From NCBI RefSeq assembly GCF_019399895.1, contig NC_091869.1, positions 5,766,001 through 5,830,000 on the forward strand: a stretch of 64,000 nucleotides of DNA, written 5' to 3'. This document shows, piece by piece, positions 25,701 to 38,683 of this stretch. The translations under genes and the position numbers were made by a program. The notes beneath the pieces were generated by a model. It was not told where the DNA came from. It did not search any database and was given only the letters and a program-made list of their open reading frames with translations. The DNA is from Cardiocondyla obscurior. Taxonomy: Eukaryota > Arthropoda > Insecta > Hymenoptera > Formicidae. The first letter of the stretch is position 1, and every line of letters starts with the position of its first letter.

Positions 25701-28700
25701 TAACTTTATTTCCATTCAAGAATCCTAGAACGTCAGGCGATCGTTGAAGGCATCAAACGGCGTTTCCTGAAAGTTTACCGAGTGCCCTCGTTGCCTGGTG
25801 ATAGTTCTCCATTCCGAAGTTCCTTTACAATTATCCATCCCGACGTTTGCACTATCAGCCGGACGAGACGGTGTCTTATCAAGTGTGGGTGCGCGTTATC
25901 GACGACCACGTATCAGGTTTCTGCCCCATTCGTTCACGAGACTGCATCCCTGCATCCCTGCGGACCTTCCATTCCCAACCGCACCGGGTCGCTCGAATCA
26001 TCCGGGGGTATATCGACCAGTCGGTGCTTGCACCAACCGTGAGTAGGACGAGCCACCCTGTGCAAGGGGTTGCGAGCGGCTTTGAAGCGGGCCGACGACA
26101 CGACCAGCGACGTGACGTCTACGTAGCGTGTCGAGCACGTTCGACGTTCCTTCACGTCGATGTGGAAAAGAAACCACCCCCAAGATGCACCCGGATCTCA
26201 TGCGGATCTGATGTCTGGGCAGCCGCCACCTGTAGGACACGTCGCAACGTGTCTCCCTGCGACGGCTATAAGTTTGAGTGATCATGAAGAGGAATTGACA
26301 AGATTAAGAATCAACTGATTGTCAGATATTTGGCCGCCGGACCGCCTTGATTCATTCAAAATTTATATGTGAAAGGCTGAGTGACTCTTCAATTAAAATT
26401 GCAGAGGTTGACGTAGTTAATGATTTCCGATGACGATTGCTGACAGCGAAAGTGAGTCGGCCCAACCGGAAATGCACGACGTACAGGTGACCTTGGCAGA
26501 TGGAGAACTCTCGTAGTGACACGTGCCCCGTGTAGAACGTTGCAGACAATGAAATGCTTATTGTGCCATTGGAAATATTGAACGACTGCTCATACAATTA
26601 TTTATTCGACTATCTCGCAGTATAAAGTTATAGTCGACGCTATAATTATTTTATTTAACGTCAAGAATACTCAAGTATAAAAAATACTTTACAAAACAAT
26701 ATATAACAACATTAATGAACATTAACAGCATTAACTAATGTAATTATCAAAGCTGACACTGCAATATCATAAAAAAAAAAAAAAGAATTGCTAAAATGGA
26801 TATCGCGGCAGTCAAAATCAATTTCGATCAATTTGCGTTTTTTTTTCTTTTTTTGTCATTTTTAATTTTATACAAAATTGAATCAACAATTTTATTTGAT
26901 TAAAACTATTTGCAGTGGCGGAATCGAATTATATACATCTGTCATGTGATGGCAAGTGATAAAAACGTCGGAGTGAGTCCACGAGACTGCTAAAAATTGT
27001 CATGAGCTGACATAGGGCAACACGAGGAAGATGGATAGCTACCCGGTGCTTCAAATAGTGCGCTGCCGCCTCGGAACGGAGATGGAAATGGACAACCACG
27101 GATACCCGTTCCCGATGGCGGCACACTCGCACTCACACCTGCCGCATCCGGCGAATCACGCGCACTTCCCGAGGTCGCATTATCCGCATCCCTGTGGTAC
27201 CAACCCCTTTTACTCATCACATATCTTTACGTTCTCTCTGCGCACTCGAGCGCGTACTTATTAATAGGCACCGTGCAACGCTGCATTGAGACAAGGTCAA
27301 AGGTTGCGACACCTCGTTCTTTGTTTGTCCATTTATGTACAACTGCGATTTTGTAATTAATTTAAAAACCATTGATTGTAAAGCCATCAATCTTAAATGA
27401 CACGTCTTGCCTGAAATTCCTTATAAATAATTAAATACTAAATTTTTAACGATTATCTTAGATATGTAGGCAAAATTTATTTTACTTTTTATTTTCTTTT
27501 ATTGAGAAAATAACTAATTTATTCTCGACTAAATTGGGTCGGGATCTTTCTCAGCGGTGAATATCGCAGGTAGAAATTGTGCCATGACAGATTGAAGGCT
27601 GAAGATTGTATTGCATCTAAAGAAAACCGCGGACCCCATCAATTCTTAACCCATGAGTATTCTATAAAGTGGAATGTGCGTACGCTTCGACGTTAATGTT
27701 ACCGATTTCTCATCATTCTTCTCGAAAAACGGTGAATTCGCCCCGCCGAAGAAAGGGCAGAGTTTCCTTAAAGGGATCCATTCGACTTTTCTCTTCCCTC
27801 AGAATTTCCACTCCGTAAATTTTATATCCCCCGCCTTCTTGAACGGTAGATTAGGATCAGAAGACGCATCACGCTCCACGTATTTCTCAAAGACATTTGT
27901 CGAGATTCGTGCCCGAAGGAACACACAGCGATTCTCTTTCGGGATATAAAATCTATCGATTTTCATCTCAGAGATTTCTTTGGTTTCTTTTGCAAGCGTA
28001 TCTTTTGCCGAGAGCGAATGTAAATTTTTAACAAGCAGCTTTCGGTCTTTAAAAATGTTATACAAACATATTTTTGACTGCGTTTATGCTCCAATTCTCT
28101 TCTGAATGTTTCAGCGATTTATATCCGGTGCGAACAATATATCCGGAAAAAAAATAGAAAAGAAAAAGGAAATTCTGAGGGAGCTTGAAAATAGGAATAT
28201 TAACTTATTGTCTTCAAAGCTTGAGTATATTGACGCCTGAAAGAGAATTTACTGCACGGTCGTCGCACTGGACTCAATAGGAACCTATGACAAAGGAAGT
28301 CGAACCCGGATGCCGTCAGACGGAACAACACAGCTATGTTGAATGTTACAAAAGCGACATCGTATATGCGTTTCTCGACGCGGTCGCGATAGAAACGGAA
28401 ATACAATTGGTGGCTTCTGAGTTTCTACGAGAATCGCGAGATAGCAAAGAAAATTAAATTTATGTGTTTAATATTTTTAGACAGATAAATCTAAACGGCG
28501 CCTATCGATATTTGATTTAAATAATTTTCTTTTTTTTTTATTACTTTTTAAATGTATTCTTTCTGTTACGTCCCACATTTTTGTGCATTGTTATCTCATT
28601 TATCACGTGTCCGAGGGTCATTTTGACGGCCCGAAATGTCGCCCTTTAAGGACCATCGACCCCTTCTCGAGGAAATCTCAGCGGGAGTAAGCCGTGCTAG

Positions 28701-31700
28701 ATCCTCGGTTAGCAGGATAATGATGGTCCCTGCGTGAGAACCCAACAGCCGTGATCCTGATCTGGTCACAATGGGAAACGTGCCGCGAGCAGAATTCCTC
28801 GAATATCCATAGACGACAATCGCCCTCGACCTGCTCACGTCGATATTCGCGTCTTGATAATGTATTACCGAATAGGATCAAAATTAACTGCAGCCTTGAC
28901 TCATAAGTGTGGCGTCATCGACAATTAAATACTGTTATTTAATTAAATTTAATAGATCTAGAAGAAATGTTTGATATAAATGTTTAGATATTTTTTTAGA
29001 TTATTTGCAGAGAAATTAATTTATTAGAAATTAAAATATTTGATTTTGCAGGTCACACCGGCGACGGCGGCTGTTGCAAGAAGTACGTCGTTCTCTGCTA
29101 CCTTTGCGGCGGGTTGAGTGCGGCAGTGGGCAGCTTGTTTCTAGCGGTGCACGCGATTCTTTCAGCTCATACGGACAGCCTAGCGCTCTTCGAGACCGTG
29201 CCGTCTTACATTCCCGGTATTATGGTAAGAAAAGCCAAAACTCTAGTCATATTATTAACTCATTTTGGCGTAACAACATAGTTTGGAAAGTTCCACGCAA
29301 AGATATTAAAATGTTAAGCGACAGAACTTAGCAAATTAAAATGCAAATATCCAAGCGCGACGAATTTCTTTTGATTCTAATTAGTTTATCGTTTCAGTTG
29401 ATCCTGATGGGTTTCTTCACGATGCTGTTGGCTAGGCGGAAGCACAGATACGGTCTTCTGGTAAGTTTACGTAGACTTTGTGTCCTCGTGGGGCAACCGT
29501 TGTTGCTGCTGACAGTTCCGCTATTAAACTGGGTTTATCACTTTTGCAGATGAAAGTCTGCGGTTCCGTAGGAGTGGTGTGCGCGCTGGTATGCGTACTC
29601 GTCACCGTTACAACCACTGTGATCCACATGTCCCGGCTGCAGAATCTTCGCGAATGCGTTTACACCGCGCGCGCAAGGTAAATCCCAGAAGAAATTACGA
29701 CTGTAAAGTGGCAAAATACCTCGACGTTGCGAAATAGCCGTACAATTTGCGGAGATAATGATATTTCGTATTATTATGACAATTTAATACCGCCATACAT
29801 ATGCGAAATCTTTCTTATAAAAATATAACAGAAAAATGAATCTTCCTTGTGGAAACAACATATTAAAGTTTCTTAAATAAAAGCATACTTTATATATATA
29901 TTAATTTTTTTTTTTTTAGAAATATTATTGAATTGTAGATTTTCTAAATTAAAATAAGCATCTCGTAGGGATATTAATTTCAGCTTCTCATGTGATAATT
30001 TTTACAGGTCATGCACGTGTTACGGTGCGCCGCAGTCAAAGGGAGACCCCGGAGTGCTGTTCGAGGGGACGCCTCACTGCGAGGCGGTGCATGGCGCACT
30101 GTCAGATTGTCTCAGGGCTCTTTTCGGCGTCTCGGTGGCCGGTATATTAGCCTGTATATTTTCCTGCATGCTGGTGTACCAGTTGCTAAGCCACGAGAAA
30201 AAGAAAATGTACTGGGAGCAACTGGAGCTGAGATGCAGATCGTTGTATGGCCAGGGCGGCGCGGTCGGTCCACCGGCTGGCTCGTGTGGATGCTGTAACG
30301 ATTGCGGTGGCGCGAACCCTTGGTGGGCACAAACACCAGGGAACTTGTACACGCCGAATCCCGATATGGCACCATCTAGGCACGTAGGCCGATAGAATAA
30401 TAAATTTCAACAGAATTTGTTTTAAAAAATGCTAGAAAATCTACAAATTTTTCAGTTACTAAAATTATTTTACTTTCACAGAAGGTGGCGGCTACCTTGG
30501 TCAAGATCAAGAGGACCAGCACCGAGCCCTGATTCGAATTATGGTTTTCATACGCAAACACGTCCAACAGAAGCCAATGTGGAAAGCGGAACTGGCCCCT
30601 ACAGTGTCTTTAACTCACAATCGAGCGGCCCTTATTCCGTTTTAAATGCTCCGAATACTCCATACACTCCGAGCACCGCGTCTTATAGCGTATTGGAAAC
30701 TCCAGTGCCATTGTGGGGACCACCACCACCATATAGCGATCCCAATAGTCCCGCCAGACGACCACAAATGACTGAATCGAGAGCCAGAATTACCAAGAGG
30801 ATGGATAACTTCGAAAATAACGAAGGTAAAATATTTTTATTTTTATAAAAAAAAAATAGTAACAAAAATATATAAATTACCTTCGTTTTTTTATCGTCCC
30901 GTGTTTAGATCACAGATCGAGATCCGCAAAACGTCCGTCTGATAATTACGAGAATGCCGAGGAGATATCTAATAGCACGGATCCCGAGGGCGGGAACGAA
31001 GGAACGATTAAGGGAAGACGAGCCAGAAAGCCTTTGAAGGGCGTAGAAAATGGGGCATTTCAACAGGAAACGAATCCCGGCCCGAAACAATCTGAGAGTG
31101 AATTATATTTTGGTGATGTGTCTTCGTGCTGCGGACCTGAAAGTAGTTTTTACGATCTAGCAGTGGAGAAAGAAGGTATTTATTAAAATTAATAAAATTA
31201 TAATATCTTTTTAGAACTATTCTAATTATAAAATATATTTTAATAAAATTAATTGGCTTTTATTACTTGTTCGATTCGTCAGTGGCGGCGGTGACAACTT
31301 GCAGCAAATTTCCTCAAAAAAAAAAAAAAGAAATAATTAAATGAATAATTTAAAACTTTAATTTGAACGTAATACATTTTTTAGTTTCGAAAAAATCTGC
31401 TACGAACCGCTACCGACGAATAGATCGAAGGTTTGTTCTTTCCAAACTGAACTGGTGCATACTAATGTAAAAAGTAGAACAAACCTCGATTAATACAAAT
31501 CAACTACACAAATCAAACGTTCTCTCGTTTTTTAAATAGTATATGTATATGTTTATGTATATGTTTTTTTAATTTATTTTATTTACAAGATTTTTTAAAT
31601 TTTATTTGAAAAATAAAAAGGTTTTATTTTCTAGATAAAAATATTTTTGCAAGATTCTTGACACATTCAATATTCTTGTATCCTCTACAGGTGCTGAACG

Positions 31701-32136
31701 ACCGGAAGGTGTAGACTATCTCGCGAGTAGACTTGGGAAGCGTCAGTTGTCGAAAAGATCTCGATTACCTCTTCCTTTGCCGGCAGACAACGGTGATATT
31801 CCTTGTGACAATTATGCGAATAGCGATGAAACGAGGAGCACGCGAGGTCCGTTCCTAGCTCCTGACGCGCAATATGAGGTAATTCAGCAAGGCCGTTATT
31901 CGTATTACGGATCGAAAGACGACGAAGAAATGCAGGAAGGTCCAACGAGTTCGAACTATTTCCGGGAGGACGATACCGAGAGGGAGAGGCGCGAAAGGGA
32001 TTACAGGGATTATAGAAGCAACCAGGAGGAGGAAACGCCGCAATGTTGTCTGAGCGACTCAACAACTCTGGATTCTGGCTGGCAAAGCGGGGAACAACAG
32101 CAATCGGACGATAATGTTCGGCCAGTGAACGTGTGA
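22762..32136 (+). CDS. Four-pass membrane protein of the ENTREP/FAM189 type with a histidine-rich N-terminus
   Basis: Exons: 22754-23665 (ATG 22762), 23751-24373, 25301-25487, 29052-29224, 29398-29460, 29550-29677, 30008-30383, 30456 or 30482-30825, 30909-31176 and 31691-32136. The first ~570 residues are cytoplasmic-looking: long His-rich blocks (HHHH, HGHVHNHGHPHG), then a proline-rich PPALPPRPPPRP segment. Four hydrophobic segments follow (exons 4 to 7). The loop before the last carries cysteines, and CEAVHGAL running into the final segment aligns by eye with CDEARGAL of human FAM189B. The tail has a PPPPYS motif, the kind bound by Nedd4-family WW domains, and acidic/basic disordered stretches ending VRPVNV. 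ENTREP proteins act at endosomes, engaging the ligase ITCH and epsin; a like role here is inference. Two frame problems affect the tail: a phase conflict at the exon 7/8 junction and an apparent one-base insertion at 31140-31143. The family call is moderate; the four-pass topology is firm. Confidence 0.7.
24374..29051 (+). other. Introns of the ENTREP-like gene around exon 3
   Basis: Apart from exon 3 (25301-25487) and the alternative first exon (27031-27196), no coding exon is evident. The block 25780-26281 has overlapping open frames on both strands with GC-rich composition, and could be a leader or regulatory segment. The rest is AT-rich intron with poly-A/T runs (26771-26784 and 26841-26855). 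Confidence 0.4.
27031..27196 (+). CDS. Alternative first coding exon of the ENTREP-like gene
   Basis: Within the large intron an ATG at 27031 opens a 55-codon frame (MDSYPVLQ start, then His/Pro-rich HSHSHLPHPANHAH). It ends at a donor TGTG/GTACCA with one base left over. That phase matches the acceptor of the exon at 29052, which needs one base, and joining gives PHPCGHTGDGG running directly into the first membrane segment. The predicted short isoform would replace about 570 N-terminal residues with this short His-rich start. It implies a second promoter upstream of 27031, where no clear acceptor was chosen. Composition and phase support it; transcript evidence is lacking. Confidence 0.55.
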
Positions 32137-34115
32137 CTTTAGACCTACCTACGAAATTATTGGTATTCTCGCCTATTTCGCCCGAACTAATCTAACCTAA
32201 CAAAAGTGATAAGCAACCAACGATTTCTTGCAGGAAAGTGAAGGAAAACAGTTATATCGGACGTTTGTTAAATTGAAGTAAGAAAATCGAAGGAGGCGCG
32301 TGACAATAGCTTTCGATCTGTGAATAAATGTGGCGATAATATTCAAACTTGACAGGTAAGGTCCTAGTCGAATGATAATAAATTTGCTTGTAAGAAGCAT
32401 AATTAAACTTAGTGCTCTAAATGTGAACTCTGGAATATTACGTGCATTGACTTTCACTTATTTTAATAGTTGTTAACGTATCAATCGATCACATGCCACT
32501 ATATTTTTATTCCTCGGTATTAAAATATACATATTTTTATTTTGATGCCATAGACAATTTAATATTGATGAAAAGACTTAAAAAATAATTTGAATTAGTG
32601 AACATTAATTAATAACACTAAACACAAGCTAATTTTAATTTGGATGAGACTAAACTGATTTAATTTTTTATTAGAAGCTTGCCAGTTTAGTATATAATCT
32701 ATATGTGAATAAACTTTCTTTTTTTAATTAAAAAATATAACAATAGAATGTTACAAAGTGATAATTTATATCGATCCTCAAAGAGAGTAGTGTAAACAGT
32801 TAAAACTTGTGTACAATAGACACATACAAACTTACTGTGTTCAGCATAAAAAGATTGCAGTGTATCAATGATCACAGTAGATGAATTGAAGCTAAAACAA
32901 CTTTATTGTAATATTAAAACAATCAGCTGTTAGATAAAAATGTTAATCGCTTAAGAACGAAATATTCGCGGCAAATTCTGTGTATTTTTGCTAATTGCAA
33001 TACTCTTGTTGCTCGTAGTAATAAATAATGAGTGTTAAATATAAGAAAGGATGAAGAATGAGTGGGAAAGAGGATGAAAGAAAAATTAGTTTCGTAATTT
33101 AAACATCGTTCGTTGAAAATATATATTTGATTAAAATATATATTTGCCAGTGAACAGGTGATTACTCTAGTAAGAAAACGCTTTATTAAATACTCATTTA
33201 TTAATTTGTATTATTTATTGCCTTAAACTCGGTAGTAAGTGTTCTGTAAGTATTTTTACCTGATGTTTTATTGAAAATTGATCCGTTGCAATTAAAATCA
33301 ATTAGTTGTTCTTTGTTGAACACATGATAGATATTGTGTACGTACAAATGTGTGCTTTATTCTTGCCAGTTAGGTGTTAGTTATAATTTTAAATCCTCGT
33401 CGACTATTTTTGAAATATCAACGATATGTTCGTTATCGTAAGGAATATTCACAATAAGAATTTCATCTTTTTTGTGATTAATAAATCGTTTTATTGTCAT
33501 TCATAATTCCGATTAATTTTTTAAATATCTTATATTTGTGACTAAAACATTTTATTTTGAAATACTTAATTTTCGGTTGAGAGTTTTGTTCAAATTTTTT
33601 ATTTGATGATTTTACATTGTCGTTATCGATGCTATTAATACATCGCTTTAAATATTAAATCGTAACGGTCGCGAGTATTCACTCTCGGAATCACAATTCA
33701 GGTGGACCAAGGACAATATAGAGAGATTAATCAAACTAATTAAAGGTCAGAATACTCGTCAGCTATCTATTTTCTCTATCGGTCGCTCGAGTTGCAAACA
33801 CGAATAAAATGCATATTTTATCATTCAAAATCGGGTTGTAACGTGGTAGCTTAATACCATTTAAGAGAATGAAGTGTACCTTAAGGGTGAGCCGCGAGCT
33901 GTAATGAATCTGACGCGCCATCGAATTATGTACTTGACAATGATTAAGAATAAAGGATGATTTTGCGAAGTAGACTACGCGCAATCTCACCGATGTGATC
34001 CTTTCCTCAACTCGCGGCTTTATACATGCTACACAAATTTATCGATAAATGTGACTCACGCATTCAACTTTTGCAGGGTGAAAATCGGCGAGTCTCAACG
34101 TATCAAACATTAACT
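32137..34115. other. 3' untranslated region and convergent spacer
   Basis: It follows the TGA of the ENTREP-like gene, and the minus-strand gene ends at 34116, so the two genes converge here. A canonical AATAAA at 32323-32328 and a second candidate near 32380 could end the plus-strand transcript. The remainder is AT-rich with no coding signal. The minus-strand polyadenylation site must lie to the left of 34116 but could not be fixed. Confidence 0.45.
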
Positions 34116-35180
34116 TCAAGCACCCTCAACAACTCTATGCGTTGCCTGATTTACCAAGAATCTCTCAACCCTTTCCCTAAATTCCCTGTTGGATTCTGGC
34201 AGAGGTAACCGAGGTCCAACTCCAGTAAGACCCTGCAAGTTTTGAAGAGCTTCCGATATCCGATGATCGTGGTCCAGTATGTCCGGCCTGGGCGCCGGGG
34301 CTTTCCTCTTTTGCAGCGGCAACCTCGTTACCTTGGACCCACCGATGACGTTACCGTTCTCCGGCAATCGATTTCTCATCCCGCAGAAGGCGATCTTCGC
34401 GCTGAGCAGCGACCAAAAAGTCTCCAGAAGAGACGCCATCAGAACGTTCAAGGTTAACAGCAGCCTGGCGTGTGGCGACTCCTCGTAACGGCTGCGCCAG
34501 AAGGTATTTTCCTTTGTCAGGTTCGTAAACCCATGCGTCAAATTTGTGTTTTTATCCTGAAAGACTTCTCTTGATATTATCATGCTTTCTTCATACATAA
34601 ATGATGCCTCTGTCACCATGTAATCGTCGTTATTTTTAATATCGTGGATATCTGACCCGTTGAGCTCCGCGTTGAAGGATCTTGAAAACACCGGTAGTTT
34701 CAATTCTTCAGTGACGTTGAATGAGTTCTCGGTCAGCGAAATATTATCAATGTTATTTGCAAAGTCTTTGGCAGGACGATGGTAATAACTTGGAGAGTTT
34801 AAAATTTTTTCCAACGGCCACAGAGATCCGTTCGTGCTATTTGAGGCTGCCGTAATGTCGAAGATCGTAATGACGAGGCAGAGGATCGCAGCTATTAGAG
34901 ATAAAAGATTGGCGTAGAAGAAAAGGGCGATGTTCCGGTCGATATACCACCGTCGCCAAGCGAGAAGGCCTGTCACGAACGGCACCAAGCATGCGACCGA
35001 CAAAATTGGGCCCTGCAAGGACAAAGCGAGGATGCCTAGAAAAAAAGCCAACGTTCCGAGTCCGAAGTGGACCAAGGACAGTCCGCCGACCGTCGACGCC
35101 GAGTAACGACGTTCCGATGGGTACAAAGACGACAGCGAAGGTTTTGTCTTTACTTTGATCACGTACACGTTCTCCGTCAT
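34116..35180 (-). CDS. Four-pass membrane glycoprotein, single exon
   Basis: An uninterrupted 354-residue frame starting MTENVYVIKV. Three closely spaced hydrophobic segments lie at about residues 31-56, 58-75 and 83-107. A hydrophilic loop of about 140 residues follows, with around six to seven N-glycosylation sequons (NST, NGS, NIS, NVT, NLT), then a fourth hydrophobic segment at about 243-265. The tail is basic and proline-rich (KRKAPAPRP) with a helical end. The glycan sites place the large loop outside the cell and both termini inside, the topology of CD20-like, tetraspanin-like and ENTREP-like proteins, but the tetraspanin CCG motif is absent. I do not recognise the family. It is convergent with the ENTREP-like gene and divergent from sanpodo. 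A relationship to the neighbouring four-pass genes is possible but cannot be shown by eye. Confidence 0.7.
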   Translation of the reverse strand: MTENVYVIKVKTKPSLSSLYPSERRYSASTVGGLSLVHFGLGTLAFFLGILALSLQGPILSVACLVPFVTGLLAWRRWYIDRNIALFFYANLLSLIAAILCLVITIFDITAASNSTNGSLWPLEKILNSPSYYHRPAKDFANNIDNISLTENSFNVTEELKLPVFSRSFNAELNGSDIHDIKNNDDYMVTEASFMYEESMIISREVFQDKNTNLTHGFTNLTKENTFWRSRYEESPHARLLLTLNVLMASLLETFWSLLSAKIAFCGMRNRLPENGNVIGGSKVTRLPLQKRKAPAPRPDILDHDHRISEALQNLQGLTGVGPRLPLPESNREFRERVERFLVNQATHRVVEGA

Positions 35181-38100
35181 CGCTTTCTTAACTTGGAAAC
35201 ACTTGATTGCGCCAGCAACATTTAATCCGGTAGATTAATCTAGAGAACTGCATTAAGTACAATGTGTTTAACACATTTAAGATTAATTGAATTCCTGCGC
35301 TTTTCGCAGTTCATCATTTCTCTTTTATAATTGTCCGTCACTGTGTTGAAGAAGCATTGATCTTGTCCAAACTTTTGTAAACTGTTCCTCGAGTTTCCTG
35401 CTTTGCACTGCCAAATAAAAAAAAAATAACGAAAGGCTATTAACAAGCTGTATTAAAAACATGATAAGCAGCTTTATAAGTAAATTAAAAATAGATTAAA
35501 ACATATGTGAAAAAGAGAGAAGTTGATATAAATTAATATAACATTTCTAATTACTTATTTTACTATTTATTAAATTTTTATTAAATTGTCACGAATAAAA
35601 TAAAAAAATAGATCGTATTTTATATAAAGGGTAAATGTCTGACCGGTTTTCGCCTTGTAACTCGGTTTACATAAATTGCAATATTATACGTGCAACTGAT
35701 TTAGTTAATTCGTTGAAAGATTAGATGTGTCGTTACAGTCATTCTTTTTTTAACTTACCGCGATTATATAACTGATTACGAGGCAACGGTTGCGTTGCAA
35801 GTGTGTGCTCCTATTTCCTCGGTATTCATTTTTGCACATAATTGGCGTGTCGAACCGTGCGACTCTTCAGTGAAAATTTTAACGAACTACGAATTCGCCG
35901 TGTTACAAAATATATAACAATGCAAATACGTATGTAACATGTAAAAACTATAACTTCGTAAAAATAACTAATTTAAATAGTTAAATAAGTTAAATAAAAT
36001 AATTTAAATCTTTAAATATTAATTAAATTAACAATAGTTACATTCTAATTATGTTATATTAATTTTATATCAACTTTGAGCTCTAAAACACAAAAATTTA
36101 AAGACGAAAGTGTGTTCCATAAAGATAAGCAATATATAAATAAATTATACGAAGTTTATCTTATTAAAAAAAAAAAAATTTAAGCAATGTGCACATACAA
36201 CAGTACATGTAGATCATTTTTCTTCACTACAAAAATTATTTTCAGCTCGATGGACGTGGCGAAAACACGTTTCTCGATTGCGTTTTGTTAAACTCGCGGC
36301 CTGATGAACGATCGTTCGCGTGGGACACTTGAGTAGCGACTGATCTAAGAGGACTAGTTCGCGTTGAGTCTCCACGACATCCTAAACGAGCCTCCCACGC
36401 GACCGGCTTGCAGTGAAAGGGACAACGGAGAACAAGAGCGCGGATAATGTACCTTTGACTTACGTCGAATTGCGCACACATCTCCAATGACTTGTACTAA
36501 CACGACGAAACGACATTGAGAGACCGATTGTCATCTTGCATTCTCCTCTTGCCGCCTATGTTGTTTGTTATTGCGCATATGAACGCATTAGAGAAATAAA
36601 GGCAATCGAGAGGAGAGCAAGAAGACTCTCTTAACAAACCTCTATCGCGTTCTGGAATGTTTAGCGATTAGATTAGACAACGAGCGTGCTAATACATTAT
36701 AATAGCGAGAATAAATTCGTCCTTTCTTATCTGAGCTGCGCACTTTTAGAAATAGTTGCGTTAGCTGACCTCACTTGTTTCTGACGAAAACGTGACCCTT
36801 TCCAGTCGGTGTGAAAGTCCCGTTACAATCGAAGGTAATTCTCTCAGAGAGCAAACGTATCCCAGGGTCTTCGCGCGCGAGCCAACCTTTATTGTTAGCC
36901 ACAGAAACACGTGGGTTCGGCGCACGACCTTTTCGCTGGGTCATTTGTAGACTACGTTGCGACAGTGTCTATAAAGATATGTAAAACAATGAAGAAAAGC
37001 GAAGTACGGTTTTTTTGGACGTTATTATATTAGTATTTTAACTAAATTATTATAAATGCCACTTTCTCAGTTTGTTACTTTCGAGCAGCCTTTTATAATT
37101 GAATAAGCTGGGAAATGAAGCAAGAATTGTTTTCATCAGAAGCGTTTTAAATCGCGGTCATCAATTATAACGCATTACTGTGTAATTAAATTGATTACCG
37201 TTTAAGGCTGTTGATGACTCCACAAGTTATAGTAATATTTGATTTAATATTTATCGCTTTTTAATTGCGGAGAAATTTTTATGCAGTTAGTTTAAATTAT
37301 TAAGAATTAATAATTTTCCGTCATAACTAGTTCTATTATCCAGCTTTTTATTTTGAATTGTTTAAATATCACATTTCCATTTAACGCAAGATAATATTAG
37401 TGTCATTTTTCAGAAAGTATGAAAAATGACAAAATGAGAGAACGCAACCGCATGCTATTAACTTCTCTTGCAAGATTTCTTCACGACGGCAATCGCGGAT
37501 GCATGAGGACCGCGATTGCCTAATTCAAAACGATCCTAACAACTGTCGTTGTGTAATTAAGAGGCTGATCGAGAAAGAGTGCTTCCAATTCAATTGCGGC
37601 GTTTAAATTGCACGTTGCGCCATAACGGCGTGGATCTCTGTGGATCGCGAAGATCCGTTGGATCGAACGAAAGAGAGAACTTTCACGATGCTACGACTAA
37701 ACCGTTCTGCCATCGATAAACCGTTCATGCGGAAATTGCAAGGCGCTTTCGAGAAGATCGAATGACGCATCGGAGGCAAAATTTCCGGTAAGATCGAGCC
37801 GCAAACTCGTTCGAGCAAATAATAAGCAGGTTTTAGAGGAATGTAAAAAAACAGAATGAGGTCTTAGTGCGTGACTCTGCGATAGATAATCTCAGCAAAA
37901 TCTATGCGATCTCTTGCAAACGAAGAACAACGCGACTCCTCACGAGAATCGCGGTTAATGCTCCGCAACTTTATATTCAACGATATAAAACGAAAATTGT
38001 GTATTATAAGTCTTTATTTAGTATATAAATTGATATACATATAGAGTGTAACGGGATGCGTATCAGTTAACAATTAGATACAGTTATTTGCTGGACTGAT

Positions 38101-38600
38101 ACTAATTACGTTGTAATTTGATTAACATTTTAATCGCGAAAACATGTCGACTAGGGGGTCAGTCCGATTTCTCTCTGTCTCGCGGTATCCCCGCTTTTTT
38201 CTCTGTACTTTCACGCGAGCATGCGCCCGTAAAATGACCCCGAAAAGCGTACTTTTGGCGCTCCCGTACGGGCCACGCGCGCCGGCTCAAATCCTTTCAT
38301 TAAAGTGACTTTTTGGCCGTTAGCATGCCTGAGAGTACGAGAGACTCGTTCCCGTATTTCGTATGAGTGAGCGAGACAAACGGCGTGTTTGTGACCGAAG
38401 TGCATTTGTGTTGGAGCAGCTGTTACTCCAGTGGGGCACGCGTCTCAACGGTCGCGACAGCTGCCCAGAAAATCGACTATGGTACCCTCGCTCTGAGTTC
38501 TTTGACGCTCGTCTAAACTGGTAATGTTTTTATGTTACACATATAATTATTAGTCTCGCGCATGAGTATAAAATAAAAAGCGTTTATTCATTAAATATAT
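35181..38600. other. Spacer between the divergent four-pass gene and sanpodo
   Basis: No coding exon is supported. Two perfect hairpins lie at 37401-37431 and 37488-37520. A GC-richer block at 38140-38520 ends in a good donor (AAACTG/GTAATG at 38521) and may be an untranslated first exon and promoter of sanpodo. The block 36240-36480 is also GC-richer and could be leader of the minus-strand gene. The rest is AT-rich. Confidence 0.35.
37401..37520. repeat. Two perfect short hairpins, closely spaced
   Basis: Positions 37401-37412 pair with 37420-37431 (12 bp, 7-nt loop). Positions 37488-37498 pair with 37510-37520 (11 bp, GC-rich, 11-nt loop). Both are exact. They sit about 55 bp apart in otherwise unstructured spacer. 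Confidence 0.6.
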
Positions 38601-38608
38601 ATTAAAAA

Positions 38609-38616
<8 letters not shown>

Positions 38617-38678
<62 letters not shown>
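38617..38678. repeat. (AT)n microsatellite
   Basis: About 31 uninterrupted AT units follow a poly-A run at 38604-38617. A simple repeat in the spacer or first intron upstream of sanpodo, probably length-variable between individuals. Confidence 0.95.

Positions 38679-38683
<5 letters not shown>

Noticed and set aside
25782..26281. Overlapping open frames of 82-144 codons in the ENTREP-like intron
   Set aside because: All three plus frames and the minus strand are open together; no acceptor and donor pair restores phase with neighbouring exons.
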